Assembly (NCBI GenBank): GCA_026874595.1
Contig: CM049312.1
Span: 71,702,929-71,766,928 of the forward strand
Reading direction: 5' to 3'
DNA from: Sipunculus nudus
Lineage: Eukaryota; Annelida; Sipuncula; Golfingiida; Sipunculidae
DNA length: 64,000 nt
Below the pieces are notes generated by a model, which was given only the letters and a program-made list of their open reading frames with translations, did not search any database and was not told where the DNA came from. Of the stretch, positions 10,847 through 22,935 are shown piece after piece; the stretch's first letter is position 1, and each line of letters opens with the position of its first letter. A program made the position numbers and the translations under genes.

Positions 10847-11899
10847 GAGCAGTGTGTGCCCTGTTTCAGATCGTTGCAGGACGGACTTGACTTTTCTGGG
10901 AGATGGGTGTTACCGAGCTGCATCAGGCCAGGCATAATTTCACCCTGCTCAGTGGAGCTGTCAAAACCTGGGGGCCATTTACCAATAATAACCACGGAAT
11001 CCGAGAACAGTCTGGTCTTCAACTAATAAATGAGTATATTTGGACACAGTGCAGTATGGCTTGGAGCCACTGATGCTGAAACAGGTTAAAGGCATATTGT
11101 AGTATGTGATTTTGTTAATTATGTATTAAGCCAAAGAGGCGGCGGAAATTCACACGAACTTATAACTTTAATACCCGACTGGAGTACCACATCAATTGAT
11201 GAAATATATAGGCTATATTCCGCTACGTATTACACATGAACATCGGTGTCGCATATTTTCTTGTCTAAATAACATTTACACCCTAACAATTACGCAAAAA
11301 GTCATTTCCATCATAAAATCAATGCAATTTTACATGACAGTTTTCTACTTGGTTTGTCCGAAATTCCTACATTTTTTTCTGAATTTAGTCTGATGTTGAT
11401 ATCTTGTACGCCTGGAATTCTTCCTTTCGTGTTTTGTTGCCCTGTATGGCTGTATCAATATATTCACAGCATCGTTTACATAATTTTTTTCTCTGTTTCT
11501 GTTTACTGCAAAAAGAGCCTCTTCCAGTTAGGTAGCGTGGGACGCCCATAACTAATTGTCTCAACTGTCTAACTTTATAATCGAGATTTGTTACATTTCA
11601 TGGAAACACCTGTTTTCATTTCACATGCATATGCTTACAAATTAATTCTTATTCCGCGAAGTCCTTACCACAAAAACACCAATGGATATGTATTTTCCCT
11701 TGAAACTATTCTTATCCAACGTATGTTAACGGACCACATTACCCTATTCCATACCTACGGCGTTAGTGTATTCAGAAGTCTCAATGCATTGTGTAGCAGA
11801 TTTTGACGCCCACAAAATCTAACCTAAGAGTCGTACTAGAGTCCGATTCTGCGCAATGTTTGGTTACAGGTGTAGTGTTTATTAAACTGGAAGGATTGC

Positions 11900-11950
<51 letters not shown>
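10847..11950 (+). repeat. ~1.28-kb tandem unit, copy 1
   Basis: The copy contains the decayed lectin exon, about 0.8 kb of non-coding DNA and a terminal (AT)n tract at about 11,901-11,952. It corresponds to 12,121-13,232 and 13,403-14,507, with scattered small differences. It is the copy that received the inverted-repeat insertion at its left side. Confidence 0.9.
10870..11085 (+). pseudogene. Decayed C-type lectin N-terminal exon, copy 1
   Basis: A polypyrimidine-CAG acceptor ends at 10869. The following frame gives the start of a C-type lectin domain: cysteine followed by 'LTFLGDGCYRAASGQA', then the AQWSCQNLG stretch. A neighbouring frame carries 'GHLPIITTESENSLVFN' and then 'VWLGATDAETG', typical of the next part of the fold. 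Disabling changes are an in-frame TAA after GQA, a one-base frame change in the run of five G near 10970, and the tandem stops TAATAA after VFN. In this family the exon would form the N-terminal half of a secreted carbohydrate-binding domain. The matching C-terminal half is at 15636-15830. Confidence 0.75.
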
Positions 11951-11953
<3 letters not shown>

Positions 11954-12108
11954 CATGTGATCCATAAACAGCAGAGTCGTAATCATGTTATCCGTAAACA
12001 GCAGAGTCGTAATCATGTGATCCGTAAACAGCAGAGTCGTAATCATGTTATCCGTAAACAGCAGAGTCGTAATCATGTGATCCGTAAACAGCAGAGTCGT
12101 ACTCATGT
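11951..12108 (+). repeat. 30-bp minisatellite, five units (copy 2)
   Basis: Five units have AGAGTC cores ending at 11978, 12008, 12038, 12068 and 12098, directly joined to an (AT)n tract on the left. Alternating 'TTATCCG' and 'GTGATCCG' unit types suggest expansion as dimers. Confidence 0.93.
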
Positions 12109-12143
12109 GAGCCTGTGTCTGAGCAGTGTGTGCCTTGTTTCAG

Positions 12144-12357
12144 ATCGTTGCATGACGGACTTGACGTTTCTGGGAGTTGGGTGTTACCGAGCTGCATCAG
12201 GCCAGGCATATTTTCACCCTGCTCAGTGGAGCTGTCAAAACCTGGGGGCCATTTACCAATAATAACCCCGGAATCCGAGAACAGTCTGGTCTTCAACTAA
12301 TAAATGAGTATATTTGGACACAGTGCAGTATGGCTTGGAGCCACTATGCTGAAACAG
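12144..12357 (+). pseudogene. Decayed C-type lectin N-terminal exon, copy 2
   Basis: This has the same structure as the exon at 10870. The codon that is TAA in copy 1 is TAT here, so the first part stays open through the AQWSCQNLG stretch. The one-base frame change in the G run and the TAATAA after 'SENSLVFN' remain. There is also a one-base deletion in the 'GCCACT.ATGCTG' segment, which destroys the WLGATDAE frame that copy 1 keeps. Shared lesions show that decay began before the duplication. Confidence 0.75.
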
Positions 12358-13167
12358 GACAGCCAACTTGTAGTATGTGTTTTTGTTATGTATTTAGCCA
12401 AATAGGCGGCGGAAATTCACACGAACGTATAACTGTAATACCCGACTGGAGTACCACATCAGTTTATGAAATATATAGGCTATATTCCGCTACGTATTAC
12501 ACATGAACATCGGTGTCGCATATTTTCTTGTCTAAATAACATTTACACCCTAACAATCACGCAAAAAGTCATTTCCATCATAAAATCAATGCAATTTTAC
12601 ATGACAGTTTTCTACTTGGTTTGTCCGAAATTCCTACACTTTTTTCCGAATTTAGTCTATGGTTGATATCTTGTACGCCTGGAATTCTTCCTTTCGTGTT
12701 TTGTTGCCCTGAATGGCTGTATCAATATATTCACAGCATCGTTTACATAATTTTTTTCTCTGTTTCTGTTTACTACAAAAAGAGCCTCTTCCAGTTAGGT
12801 AGCGTGGGACGCCCATAACTACCTTGTCTCAACTGTCTAACTTTATAATCAAGATTTGTTACATTTCATGGAAACACCTGTTTTCATTTCACATGCATAT
12901 GCTTACAAATTAATTCTAATTCCGAGAAGTCCTTACCACAAAAACACCAATGGATATGTATTTTCCCTTGAAACTATTCTTATCCAACGTATGTTAACGG
13001 ACCACATTACCCTATTCCATACCTACGGCGTTAGTGTATTCAGAAGTCTCAATGCATTGTGTAGCAGATTTTGACGCCCACAAAATCTAACCTAAGAGTC
13101 GTACTAGAGTCCGATTCTGCGCAATGTTTGGTTACAGGTGTAGTGTTTATTAAACTGGAAGGATTGC

Positions 13168-13232
<65 letters not shown>

Positions 13233-13235
<3 letters not shown>

Positions 13236-14460
13236 CATGTGATCCATAAACAGCAGAGTCGTAATCATGTTATCCGTAAACAGCAGAGTCGTAATCATGT
13301 GATCCGTAAACAGCAGAGTCGTAATCATGTTATCCGTAAACAGCAGAGTCGTAATCATGTGATCCGTAAACAGCAGAGTCGTACTCATGTGAGCCTGTGT
13401 CTGAGCAGTGTGTGCCTTGTTTCAGATCGTTGCATGACGGACTTGACGTTTCTGGGAGTTGGGTGTTACCGAGCTGCATCAGGCCAGGCATATTTTCACC
13501 CTGCTCAGTGGAGCTGTCAAAACCTGGGGGCCATTTACCAATAATAACCCCGGAATCCGAGAACAGTCTGGTCTTCAACTAATAAATGAGTATATTTGGA
13601 CACAGTGCAGTATGGCTTGGAGCCACTATGCTGAAACAGGACAGCCAACTTGTAGTATGTGTTTTTGTTATGTATTTAGCCAAATAGGCGGCGGAAATTC
13701 ACACGAACGTATAACTGTAATACCCGACTGGAGTACCACATCAGTTTATGAAATATATAGGCTATATTCCGCTACGTATTACACATGAACATCGGTGTCG
13801 CATATTTTCTTGTCTAAATAACATTTACACCCTAACAATCACGCAAAAAGTCATTTCCATCATAAAATCAATGCAATTTTACATGACAGTTTTCTACTTG
13901 GTTTGTCCGAAATTCCTACACTTTTTTCCGAATTTAGTCTATGGTTGATATCTTGTACGCCTGGAATTCTTCCTTTCGTGTTTTGTTGCCCTGAATGGCT
14001 GTATCAATATATTCACAGCATCGTTTACATAATTTTTTTCTCTGTTTCTGTTTACTACAAAAAGAGCCTCTTCCAGTTAGGTAGCGTGGGACGCCCATAA
14101 CTACCTTGTCTCAACTGTCTAACTTTATAATCAAGATTTGTTACATTTCATGGAAACACCTGTTTTCATTTCACATGCATATGCTTACAAATTAATTCTA
14201 ATTCCGAGAAGTCCTTACCACAAAAACACCAATGGATATGTATTTTCACTTAAAACTATTCTTATCCAACATATTTTAACGGACCACATTACCCCATTCC
14301 ATACCTACGTCGTTAGTGGATTCAGAAGTCTCTATGCATTGTGTGGCAGATTTTGACGCCCACAAACTCTAACCTAAGAGTCGTACTAGAGTCCGATTCT
14401 GCGCCATGTTTGGTTACAGGTGTTGTGTTTATTAAACTGGAAGGATTGGATTATTTATAT

Positions 14461-14507
<47 letters not shown>
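13233..14507 (+). repeat. ~1.28-kb tandem unit, copy 3
   Basis: The order of parts is the same as in copy 2, with five minisatellite units at 13,233-13,390 preceded by the (AT)n tract 13,169-13,232. From about 14,240 it diverges from copy 2 and ends in a different (AT)n tract (14,471-14,507) without a following minisatellite. It therefore marks the distal end of the array. Confidence 0.93.
13426..13639 (+). pseudogene. Decayed C-type lectin N-terminal exon, copy 3
   Basis: It is essentially identical to the copy at 12144-12357. It has the same acceptor, the same open first segment, the same frame change in the G run, the same TAATAA and the same one-base deletion in the ATDAE region. It has no independent lesions that I can see, which fits a recent tandem copy of an already dead exon. 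Confidence 0.75.
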
Positions 14508-14513
<6 letters not shown>

Positions 14514-14559
14514 GAAGGTAGAGTTACCCCCCGTTGTAAAGTGCTCAATGGCCTACAAA

Positions 14560-14610
14560 CTGAAGAAAAACAACAGTGTTAATTCACAACACTGTTGTTA
14601 TTCTTTAGAG

Positions 14611-14615
<5 letters not shown>
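14560..14615. repeat. Fold-back made of two TIR-like halves
   Basis: TGAAGAAAAACAACAGTGTT at 14561 faces AACACTGTTGTTATTC at about 14589, with almost no spacer, so the stretch can form a hairpin. Both halves match the terminal inverted repeats of the element at 22203-22935. It looks like an internally deleted relative inserted in AT-repeat DNA. Confidence 0.6.
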
Positions 14616-15246
<631 letters not shown>

Positions 15247-15635
15247 CACCTTATATCGTGAAAGATTATAAAGTATATTTTCCATCTGTATTTTGTGAAA
15301 AGTGTGTGAATTCTGTCAATGTTTATTTAGACAATAGCATAAATACCTTTCTGTTACTTTTATCATACCGGACTCCCAACTAACTTAATTTTTCGTCTAT
15401 TTTGCAGCTAAAAGTGATTATTATTTAAGGACAAAAGGAAATGAGTTAAATAAGCCGAACGTAATTACATCTCAACATCATTTTCAGTTCATTATGACAA
15501 AACGGTCACGGGGAACATTTTGAAATGTACGTGTGCAATATTACGATAACTGTATCGACCTATAAAAACTCATATAAGCGAACAATACATTCATAAGACT
15601 GAAAAATAATGAAAATGTTTATCATTTTGACACAG

Positions 15636-15830
15636 AACCCTTATGGTACTGGGTGGACGGATCGCCGGTAGGTGGCGCCTCCCTCGATCTTTCGTATATT
15701 TACCAGCCTGACAATTACATACAGTCAGAAAAGTGTGTGCAGTATCAGCAGCTACCTCCTTCTGATCGATGGAATGACGTCATGTGCAACTATGCAAGAT
15801 CCTACATATGTGAAATGGCCCCAGAACAAG
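15636..15830 (+). CDS. C-type lectin domain, C-terminal exon
   Basis: The exon follows ACACAG at 15630-15635 and ends at CAAG|GTAAAT. It encodes 'WYWVDGSPVGG', then a QPD tripeptide in 'YIYQPDNY', a cysteine, 'RWNDVMC' and 'YICEM'. WND and the paired cysteines are the calcium- and fold-defining features of C-type lectin domains. QPD rather than EPN is associated in this family with galactose-type sugars. The exon leaves one base, which joins in phase with the PAN-like exon at 17471. The protein would be secreted or surface-bound and used in glycan recognition, commonly mucosal or immune in molluscs. No intact N-terminal lectin exon is visible upstream; the three candidates are broken. Confidence 0.87.
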
Positions 15831-16119
15831 GTAAATATAATGAAAGACGTACGGTGCTTCAACAATAGGTGTGCTTCTTGTTGCGGAATCCACAACTGTG
15901 ATAAGATCATGTTGACGGAGAGGAGCAGAGCGGATCGGAAGCACACGTCTTGGGACGAGACAAGTGTGCTTTATACTACAACAATAAGGGAACGGGGGCA
16001 GAGCTTCATGAACGTACTGTCAGAGCATGAACACTTACGTTCCTGACTGAAATTCACCTGAGGTATACAGTGGGGCTGTGTGCATTGGCAAGGAACAATT
16101 CGTAGCCGCTGAAAAAAAA

Positions 16120-17400
16120 ATCTCCTTTGAAACCTGAAATTTGGTCTCTTCAGCATGTATCCTCCGAGTAATATGGCCTGTCTTTACCCAAAGAGTTATT
16201 AAAAAAAACTTGATATAAACCCTCAAATGTCCATTAATTTTGCATTGAATATTGAATATGACTTGTTTTGTTAGTTCCCGAAGACTACTGGCGCCATCTG
16301 TATTTTCCCCCATTTCGCGGATGCAGGGACATTGATTTGGGTCTGTCTGTCTGTCCGTCTGTCTGTCCGTCAAATTTGGATCAGTGATTGCTCTCAGGCA
16401 TACTCGGTTGGGACTGGTTTTGGAATGTCTATCTGAAAAATATTTCTCCCCAGCTCAAAAACATTCTCCAGTTTTGGTCAAATTTCTCAGGGTGTTTTAG
16501 ATTTTATGTTCGCTTGCAGATATCTCCACATGTCATAATGGATTTTGATCCTATTTCTCAATGTGTTTTAGTTTTTATGTTCCCCTGCAGATGTCTCCAC
16601 ATGCCATAGTTGCATCTGTTTTAAGTTTTCATGTGCCCTCAAGATTTTCTCCACGTCATAATTTTGGTTGCTTATCAAGCATGAAAGACAATACGATCCC
16701 TAAGCGAGGGATATAAATTCCACGAATTTGCTTGTTTTTCTAGTTTTTACGACTTTTTTTATATTTTTGAGACGGTCAAATGTCCACAGTCATGTCAGTT
16801 TCTCAGCTTTGGTTTCAACAAGTGTCCCGAAACCATTTGTGCTTATCGATCATGATCATGACTGGCTTCTTCAATTTCTGAAATCTGGTGGCGACACTTG
16901 TATATTTTTTGTTAATTTTTCTCTCCAATGCATTTTTATTTCCTTTATTTTTGGACGGCCAAATTACGTTGATACCATCAGACACTGGTTTCTTTTTTTT
17001 TTTTTTTGAGTTTTTTTTTTTTTTTGCTGTTTAGAACCCACTCACTGCCACTTGAGAATAGTGTGGGTTAACATCTAAAAATCAAGCAGATTTGCTTAAC
17101 ATTATATACATGCATCGAAATGAATAATAGGATGAATCCTACTCAAGTTGGGATAATGACATTCAATGTTGGAGTGGGGTTATCTTGAATTATTCCATAG
17201 TTCATAAAAATATCTGATGAAATATTACAAAGCATAAGAATTGTTATGAAAATCAGACTGGTGTAAGTTCCAGGATGGTCAGTTCAAAGATTTTTCTAAC
17301 TGTCAAGGTCGCAGGACTCATATTTTGAAAAAGGCTCATAAAAACAATTTATAGGCAAATTCAGCTGAGCGTCAAGACCCATGGGTGTCTAGTTATCATC
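16120..17400. repeat. Degenerate dispersed repeat family A (intronic)
   Basis: It contains GTCTGTCTGTCCGTCTGTC near 16,342. It also has 'TGGTGGCGACACTTGTAT', which matches 'TGGTGGTGCCCCCTGTAT' at 52.65 kb, and near 17,360 the 'GCTGAGCGTCAAGACCCATGGGTG' end. It lies in the intron between the lectin and PAN exons. Confidence 0.55.
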
Positions 17401-17470
17401 AGTCATTTCCAGTATAATTAGCATGAAAATGTTTTTTGGTAGTGGTTTACTTTAAATCCAGTATTTTTAG

Positions 17471-17730
17471 ACATATATCTACTTACAAGAGATGTGTTCT
17501 ACAAACACAAAAATACAGAACTTAACGATTCCCCCTTCAAAGTCAAGGATGCGGTGGACCAGGAGGACTGCGCGGTTATGTGCTTAACAACAACCGGATG
17601 TAATGCTGCAAATTTAATGAAGTCATCTGATGAAAGCACGTGCCTGATGTTTGTGACATCTGTCGGTAATCTCCAGAACGTGAAGAACAATGTTAATTCT
17701 GTAATGCTGACCTCGCTTATTTTCCTTTAA
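17471..17730 (+). CDS. PAN/apple-like domain, terminal exon of the lectin gene
   Basis: The exon starts after TATTTTTAG and ends at TAA 17728-17730. Its two leading bases complete the codon left by the lectin exon (phase 1 to phase 1), giving one continuous frame. The ~85 residues include 'VFYKHKNTELNDSPFKV', 'EDCAVMCLTTTGCNAA', 'STCLMF' and a hydrophobic tail. The cysteine spacing and the aromatic/hydrophobic start resemble PAN/apple modules that bind proteins or sugars in extracellular proteins. It is short for the domain and has four cysteines, so the assignment is by pattern. A lectin domain followed by PAN at the C terminus would form a modular secreted recognition protein. Confidence 0.7.
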
Positions 17731-19930
17731 GTTTAAGGTCCCACAAATTATTTTTCAACGGTGTAACGCTTACATGGCAGATAAAAGCCCTCTTGTTTTG
17801 AAGCAACATGCATGGAGAGTTGCTCGGTCATAATAAAACATCAGGTCACTAAAAGTGCATGGGAATTATTGGCTAATACATATTCAATAAAATATTCAAG
17901 TAATGTAGAAAGATCAATGCTAGTCAGAATTGTGTTTTTAACTCATAGAACCAAACAAGTTTAGGGCCATTTTAATATAATGTACGAGTAATGAGCTCAT
18001 TTAAATATTCCGAAGAAGGTCACAAGTGGCCTATAGTTGGGATTATAATAGGCAAAGAAAGCACAGGCTACCTTACAAAGCAGACAATTTTCATATATTC
18101 GATGACTATCTTACTGGAAAGCGATTAACAAGTTATAATATCATTTTCATAATTTTTGCAGTTCAACAGGAAATTCCTGTACATATTTGGAAAGAATTTA
18201 ATACAATGGCCCTGCATTTACCAGTCATTGAATAGCTGGTGAAAACAGGCCTAGGGGAAAAAACAATGTGAATATTTCATAAATGACTGAAAATTATGCA
18301 GAAACATGGCCCATATTTTGAACATTTACGTGATCAATAAATATGCAAATAAGGTTATTCAATATGCATTATATATAATGCCGCCAAAATACCAAAGAAA
18401 CGACTAAGAAATCAAAGCTTTGATGATTACTAATAAGATTTACCCAAGGTTAAGAAGGTGAAATATTGTGGTCGAGCTCTTTGGTTGAGCGAGAAAAATT
18501 CCTCCAATTTCCGGATCGCTGGCACACTTCTGTCAACGAGTTGTTGATATTGATTTCCTTTAATTGTTTACATTACAGGTCTGTACTGCATTGCATTGAA
18601 TGTCTGATGTTTATTTCTAGCTAATGCATTTTTTCTCTATTAAAATCTGGTCAGGTTATGTGTTTTTTCTGTTGTATGTGGTGAAGGATCACTTCATATT
18701 TCTTGGGCGTCAATTTTGTGTGTTTTCATTGGATTTAGGCTGTCCATAATTGAATAATTTTTAGTAGTAATGGTCCGTAGGACGCTTTTGTGTGCACAGT
18801 CTTATACATACAAATATTTGTACATGTATACAGTTTATTCGAAATCCCGGTATTTTTCTTTAATTGCATTTACTGCAAGGTATTTAAACAAAACTAGGGA
18901 ATGTTTAGCATTTGCGTTACGTTCAATCTCGTAACAATGCTTGGAAGTTTGTGTCACACTGTGTTTCATCGCATTAAAATCATCCTGAAATTATGAAAAA
19001 AGGCCTTAATGACTTAAATCAAGAAAAGCAAGAAGAAAATCCGAAGACAATGGAGTTGACACAAAAAAACAATGTTTTACTGGTCAAGAAAGTCCATTCG
19101 ATGATCCTTGCTGGGTGAGAATACCCATGCAGTGACCCCATATCGAGAAATTTTGACTGGGAAATATCCACACAAACCGGTAAACCAGAATAATTTGGCT
19201 GCTGGAACGACAGTATACTAAAGACGTAGGAATACAAACACTCCAACTGTGTAAGGAAATAACAGAAGCAGAGAATACAGTTATATGGTAACCCTGTCAG
19301 TATAACATATTTATGGGAACACGAAATGAGAATTTGAGAACTATGATTAGATATTTATATTCACTTGCATGGTAGCTAAAAAGGATATGCAAAAAATAAA
19401 ATGTCATAAAAAAAAAACATGTTTACAAAGGTCAACTTGTTTCTACTTCTGGAAAGAAAATACGTGCTAATATTTTATAAGGAATCATTTACTCTGAATA
19501 TTAAATGTTGAAAACGGCCTGTAAATCGGGAGTTTTTCATAACCATGATATTTATGATTTTAATAATACGTTTTATGTCGAAATACTCTCTATTGAATGT
19601 ACAAATAACGCGAAAACATTTGCCTGAATCTTAGGTGTTTGACCTAATTTTTCGGGTGGTTTCTGCATAAATGAGGCTGAACCAGACCAAAAACTGTACA
19701 CTCATAGCTTTCAGTCCTCCCGGTCAAAGATGCAGTGAGTGCGCATGCAGAGATGCGGCAATCCCTCTGCCAAGTAACAGAGAAGTATTACTGCTGGGGG
19801 GGGGGGGGGGGGGTTGTTACAAAGACTGGAAGACCATTTCTAATTCACCATAATTCTAAACAATTTTGCACAGGCAGTTTCACGGAAGATATATGTCTAA
19901 CAGTGACCTCTTGTCGAGGACAGAACATTC
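17731..19930. other. Non-coding DNA
   Basis: No gene, RNA or clear repeat is seen. A poly-G run lies at about 19,796-19,813. Open frames are short and lack motifs. Confidence 0.55.
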
Positions 19931-19933
19931 AAG

Positions 19934-20545
19934 GTGGCTCCGATCCTCTGCAGACAACTGTTCGCTATTCATGGATTGTCTGAGAATTATATACGGCCTG
20001 ATTATACTTTTCTGGAAATGAAAGCACGGACTTATTACAGTGGTGATATTGACCATATAAAAAGATATACGGCACAGTTGGAACTTCCGCTAAATCCGTC
20101 TAAGATCATGACCGATTTCGAAGCATCATTGCAAGGAGCAATCAGGGCCCAGTTTCAAAATACTGTTCTGATGTTATTTCTACCACTGTCACGCAGCTAG
20201 AAAGAAAAATAAGGAATTTGGATTGTCCCCGCCTACAGCTCGAACGCAGAGAAACGAAAGACCATCAGGCCACTCACGGCGTAAGCAATCCTTCCTATCT
20301 CTCTTCACCTTGTGCGCTACAATTTCACAACAACAGCTTCGTCACTCGCGGTATAGAACTGAGAAGCCTCTGAGAGTGGTCAGTTACCACAAAAGTTGAA
20401 CGACCTGGTCAGACACCAGTCGTTGCATACATTCATGGAACATGATTGGTGATTCCATTTGGCCGAACAATAAGAAGGGTGGCATTCAAGCCTTAACAGA
20501 CAAGGTGTCCAAGTCCATAAAAGACAAGGGTGGAGATATGTACAT
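19934..20545 (+). pseudogene. MULE-type transposase fragment, broken
   Basis: The first frame carries 'RQLFAIHG', 'KARTYYSGDIDHIKRY' and 'KIMTDFEASLQGAI'. These fit the catalytic core of MULE-domain transposases, where the DFE segment holds one catalytic aspartate. After a frame change near 20,165 the next frame shows the C-x-F-x-x-C-H block ('CYFYHCHAARKKNKEFGL'), the usual following motif. A third segment with in-frame TGA (20450-20452) and TAA (20471-20473) carries 'EGWHSSLNRQ', the typical C-terminal motif. The enzyme would cut and integrate Mutator-like DNA transposons; this copy is dead. It could be the same superfamily as the 379-bp element at 10459. Confidence 0.8.
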
Positions 20546-22137
20546 TCCGTAAGTATGGCCCTAAAGTACGTGGCACGATAAGATTCACAAGAAATACAAG
20601 TAACCTTTACTTGGAGAAAGTTTTATGTGTTGATCATATTTAAAAAAAATAGATCTTTGGATAATCCAGGAGTATCAGTCAAGGGTATTTTGGTTTTAAA
20701 TGGACCAGTAATTAAAATCCTCAAGTCGGGTAGAAGCAGAGTTGTATACTAAGAAATCCTGTATTAGTGGAAAGCATGAGTAATTCTTCAGCTATATATT
20801 CGGGGTGTATATATGTATATACACTTTTTTATTAACTGTACACACGAGTATGGGAGCTAAACGCTAAAGAAGCAGGGGAGACATCAGATGTGCAGACAGA
20901 TTGAGAAGACAGTCGGACCCGTAAAAGAGATATTTTAATAAATAGATAGACGAGTTGTTCTACTGTGACGTCGTTTTCCAGTCCTGTCTGAATACAAGCT
21001 CGTTCATGCACACACACAATGTGCTCACAATAATGACTGAGACCAGGATATACGATAAACATGTCTTTAATACGGTTACCATTAAGAAACATTAAACGAA
21101 AGTGTATACTCCTAGTCCAAGTGGACGCCTACATGATAGTTGCCCAAACTACCAGTTCTTCTGTGTTGGACACTTCGAGCGCCCTTGGTCTCTCCCAGAC
21201 GACCTGTCTGTCCTGTCGTGTGGTTCATCTTCGGTGCTGGCCTGATTCCCAACAAACAACTCATCTCGCCCGGGAATTCTCGCTGTCCCACGCCCTGCGC
21301 TTGAAGTTCTTCACAATTGAACGTCCTCGTCCGACCCCGGGTAAAACACTATCAAGAAGAAAGATAATACACAGATACACAATTCCTACGGCTATGCGAT
21401 TTCAGTAGCACGAAAGACTCCATGGAAATCCCCCCCCCCCCCCCCCCCCCCGAACACCATTTCTCCGGGAACCAAACGATACCCGTGGCCTTCGCAGTCG
21501 TAAATACACGTAACAGGTGCCTTGCCCGCACAATACCGAAATACCTCTGGATGGCCTTAACGCCGTCTGTTGTGCACAGTGGGAACAATAAGATGTGTCC
21601 TAATTTTTAAGGGTTAATCTGATATAATTCTTCACAGAGCAATCATTACGTGTTAACAAAGGTCTAATACATCCTACTCCACTGTACGGACTACACGACG
21701 AATCTATCGTGCCTTTTAGCACAGGGCTGTCCCCTAAACGTCCTTCCCGTTAACCATAATGTCATCAACCATTACATCGATTACACCTCTTTATATAACT
21801 GTGCATTGGAAAATATGTTGGATCTCGACTGATTTAATAAAGCCTACTTTATTAGAAACAACCTAAGATAAACCTTGCTTTAATTTATAATGAACCCTGC
21901 TTTACAATCCGCGACAATAATAGCTCTAAACAAATAAGAGAACGTAGTAAGGAAATGCTATACTCACCAGGCTTCTTCCTTTGTTTACCAGAAGTGACTT
22001 GAACTCTGTTCAGAGAATGTTGCTTACATAAATGAATCGGAGAATGTAATAAATCTACTTACAATACTTAAACAAGGGACTCATGTGTCATGGTGCTCAG
22101 CTATATTTCGCAAAATTTCAGCAAAGCAAAATGCAAA

Positions 22138-22140
<3 letters not shown>
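20546..22140. other. Non-coding DNA with a poly-C tract
   Basis: A C homopolymer of about 20 bases lies at 21,430-21,450. The GC-richer part 21,180-21,600 has open frames on both strands, but none shows a convincing domain. Otherwise no feature is seen. Confidence 0.5.

Positions 22141-22200
<60 letters not shown>
22141..22200. repeat. (AT)n microsatellite
   Basis: This is an AT run of about 58 bp directly abutting the inverted-repeat element. Confidence 0.95.
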
Positions 22201-22202
<2 letters not shown>

Positions 22203-22206
<4 letters not shown>

Positions 22207-22935
22207 ACTCTGAAGAAAAACAACACTGTTAATTCACAGCAGTCTGTTTCACGGGATGCGACCCGATCATCAGGTGAATGTGGTTAGAATAAAGCTAACG
22301 GCGTGGTTTGAAAAGCCGAGACTTTACGAGATTACGAGATTATGCTTTGTGCGATTCGGGTCGGGGGGGGGGGGGGGAGGGGGGGCATGTGAAAGACTGA
22401 CACTGATCCTATACAATAGGATTGGTCGGGGTACACGTGCGATACTGGAACATAACAGGGCAGGGCAAAGACGTTATTTTTTGTTGAAAATTTTATATAT
22501 AATACAAAGATATATACCAGGATGCTCAATTAGCATATTGAACTGAATTCTAATAGGGTCTTGGAAGCAGTGAACATATCAGTTGTATACATATGATAAA
22601 AATACACATATACTATGAAAATACACAATATACAAGGCAAATATACAATATAAAAGGCAAATATACTATACTATACTCGTACCAAATGCAATCCACTCGG
22701 TAAACTCACCATGATGTAGTGGTAACGCCATGTCCTTCATCACTGCAAAGCAGTGAGAGAACAACTACCTGCACAGGTAAGTCTGCCCAGCGGATCCTCG
22801 TTGGGGGGGGGGGGGGGGGGGTTAAGGGGGCACGCTGAATATAAGTACGAATGCTAGGTTTTAAAATATTTCAGGGTGAATTTGTTTTGATGGCGGCACT
22901 TGGAATTAACAGTGTTGTTTTTCTTCAGAGTTATA
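22203..22935. mobile_element. Inverted-repeat element, 733 bp, perfect 33-bp TIRs
   Basis: The left end begins TATAACTCTGAAGAAAAACA and runs to TTAATTC at 22235. The right end, 22903-22935, is its exact reverse complement over 33 bp. The interior has two poly-G runs (near 22,363-22,386 and 22,804-22,820), a tRNA-like A-box motif 'ATGTAGTGGTAACGCC' near 22,715-22,732, and no transposase. The target duplication cannot be read because the left flank is an (AT)n tract; a TA target would fit. The superfamily is unknown. The fold-back at 14560-14615 is built from the same ends. Confidence 0.75.

Larger units (their letters stand above)
11951..13232 (+). repeat. ~1.28-kb tandem unit, copy 2
   Basis: The order is five minisatellite units, the empty insertion site, lectin pseudo-exon, spacer, then (AT)n. 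The exact offset to copy 3 is 1,282 bp (for example acceptor CAGs at 12141 and 13423). Sequence identity to copy 3 is very high up to about 14,240, indicating a recent duplication or conversion. Confidence 0.93.

Noticed and set aside
21449-21560. Minus-strand cysteine-containing frame near the poly-C tract
   Set aside because: About 40 open codons with three to four cysteines, but no clear acceptor or donor and no recognised domain; it is too weak to call an exon.
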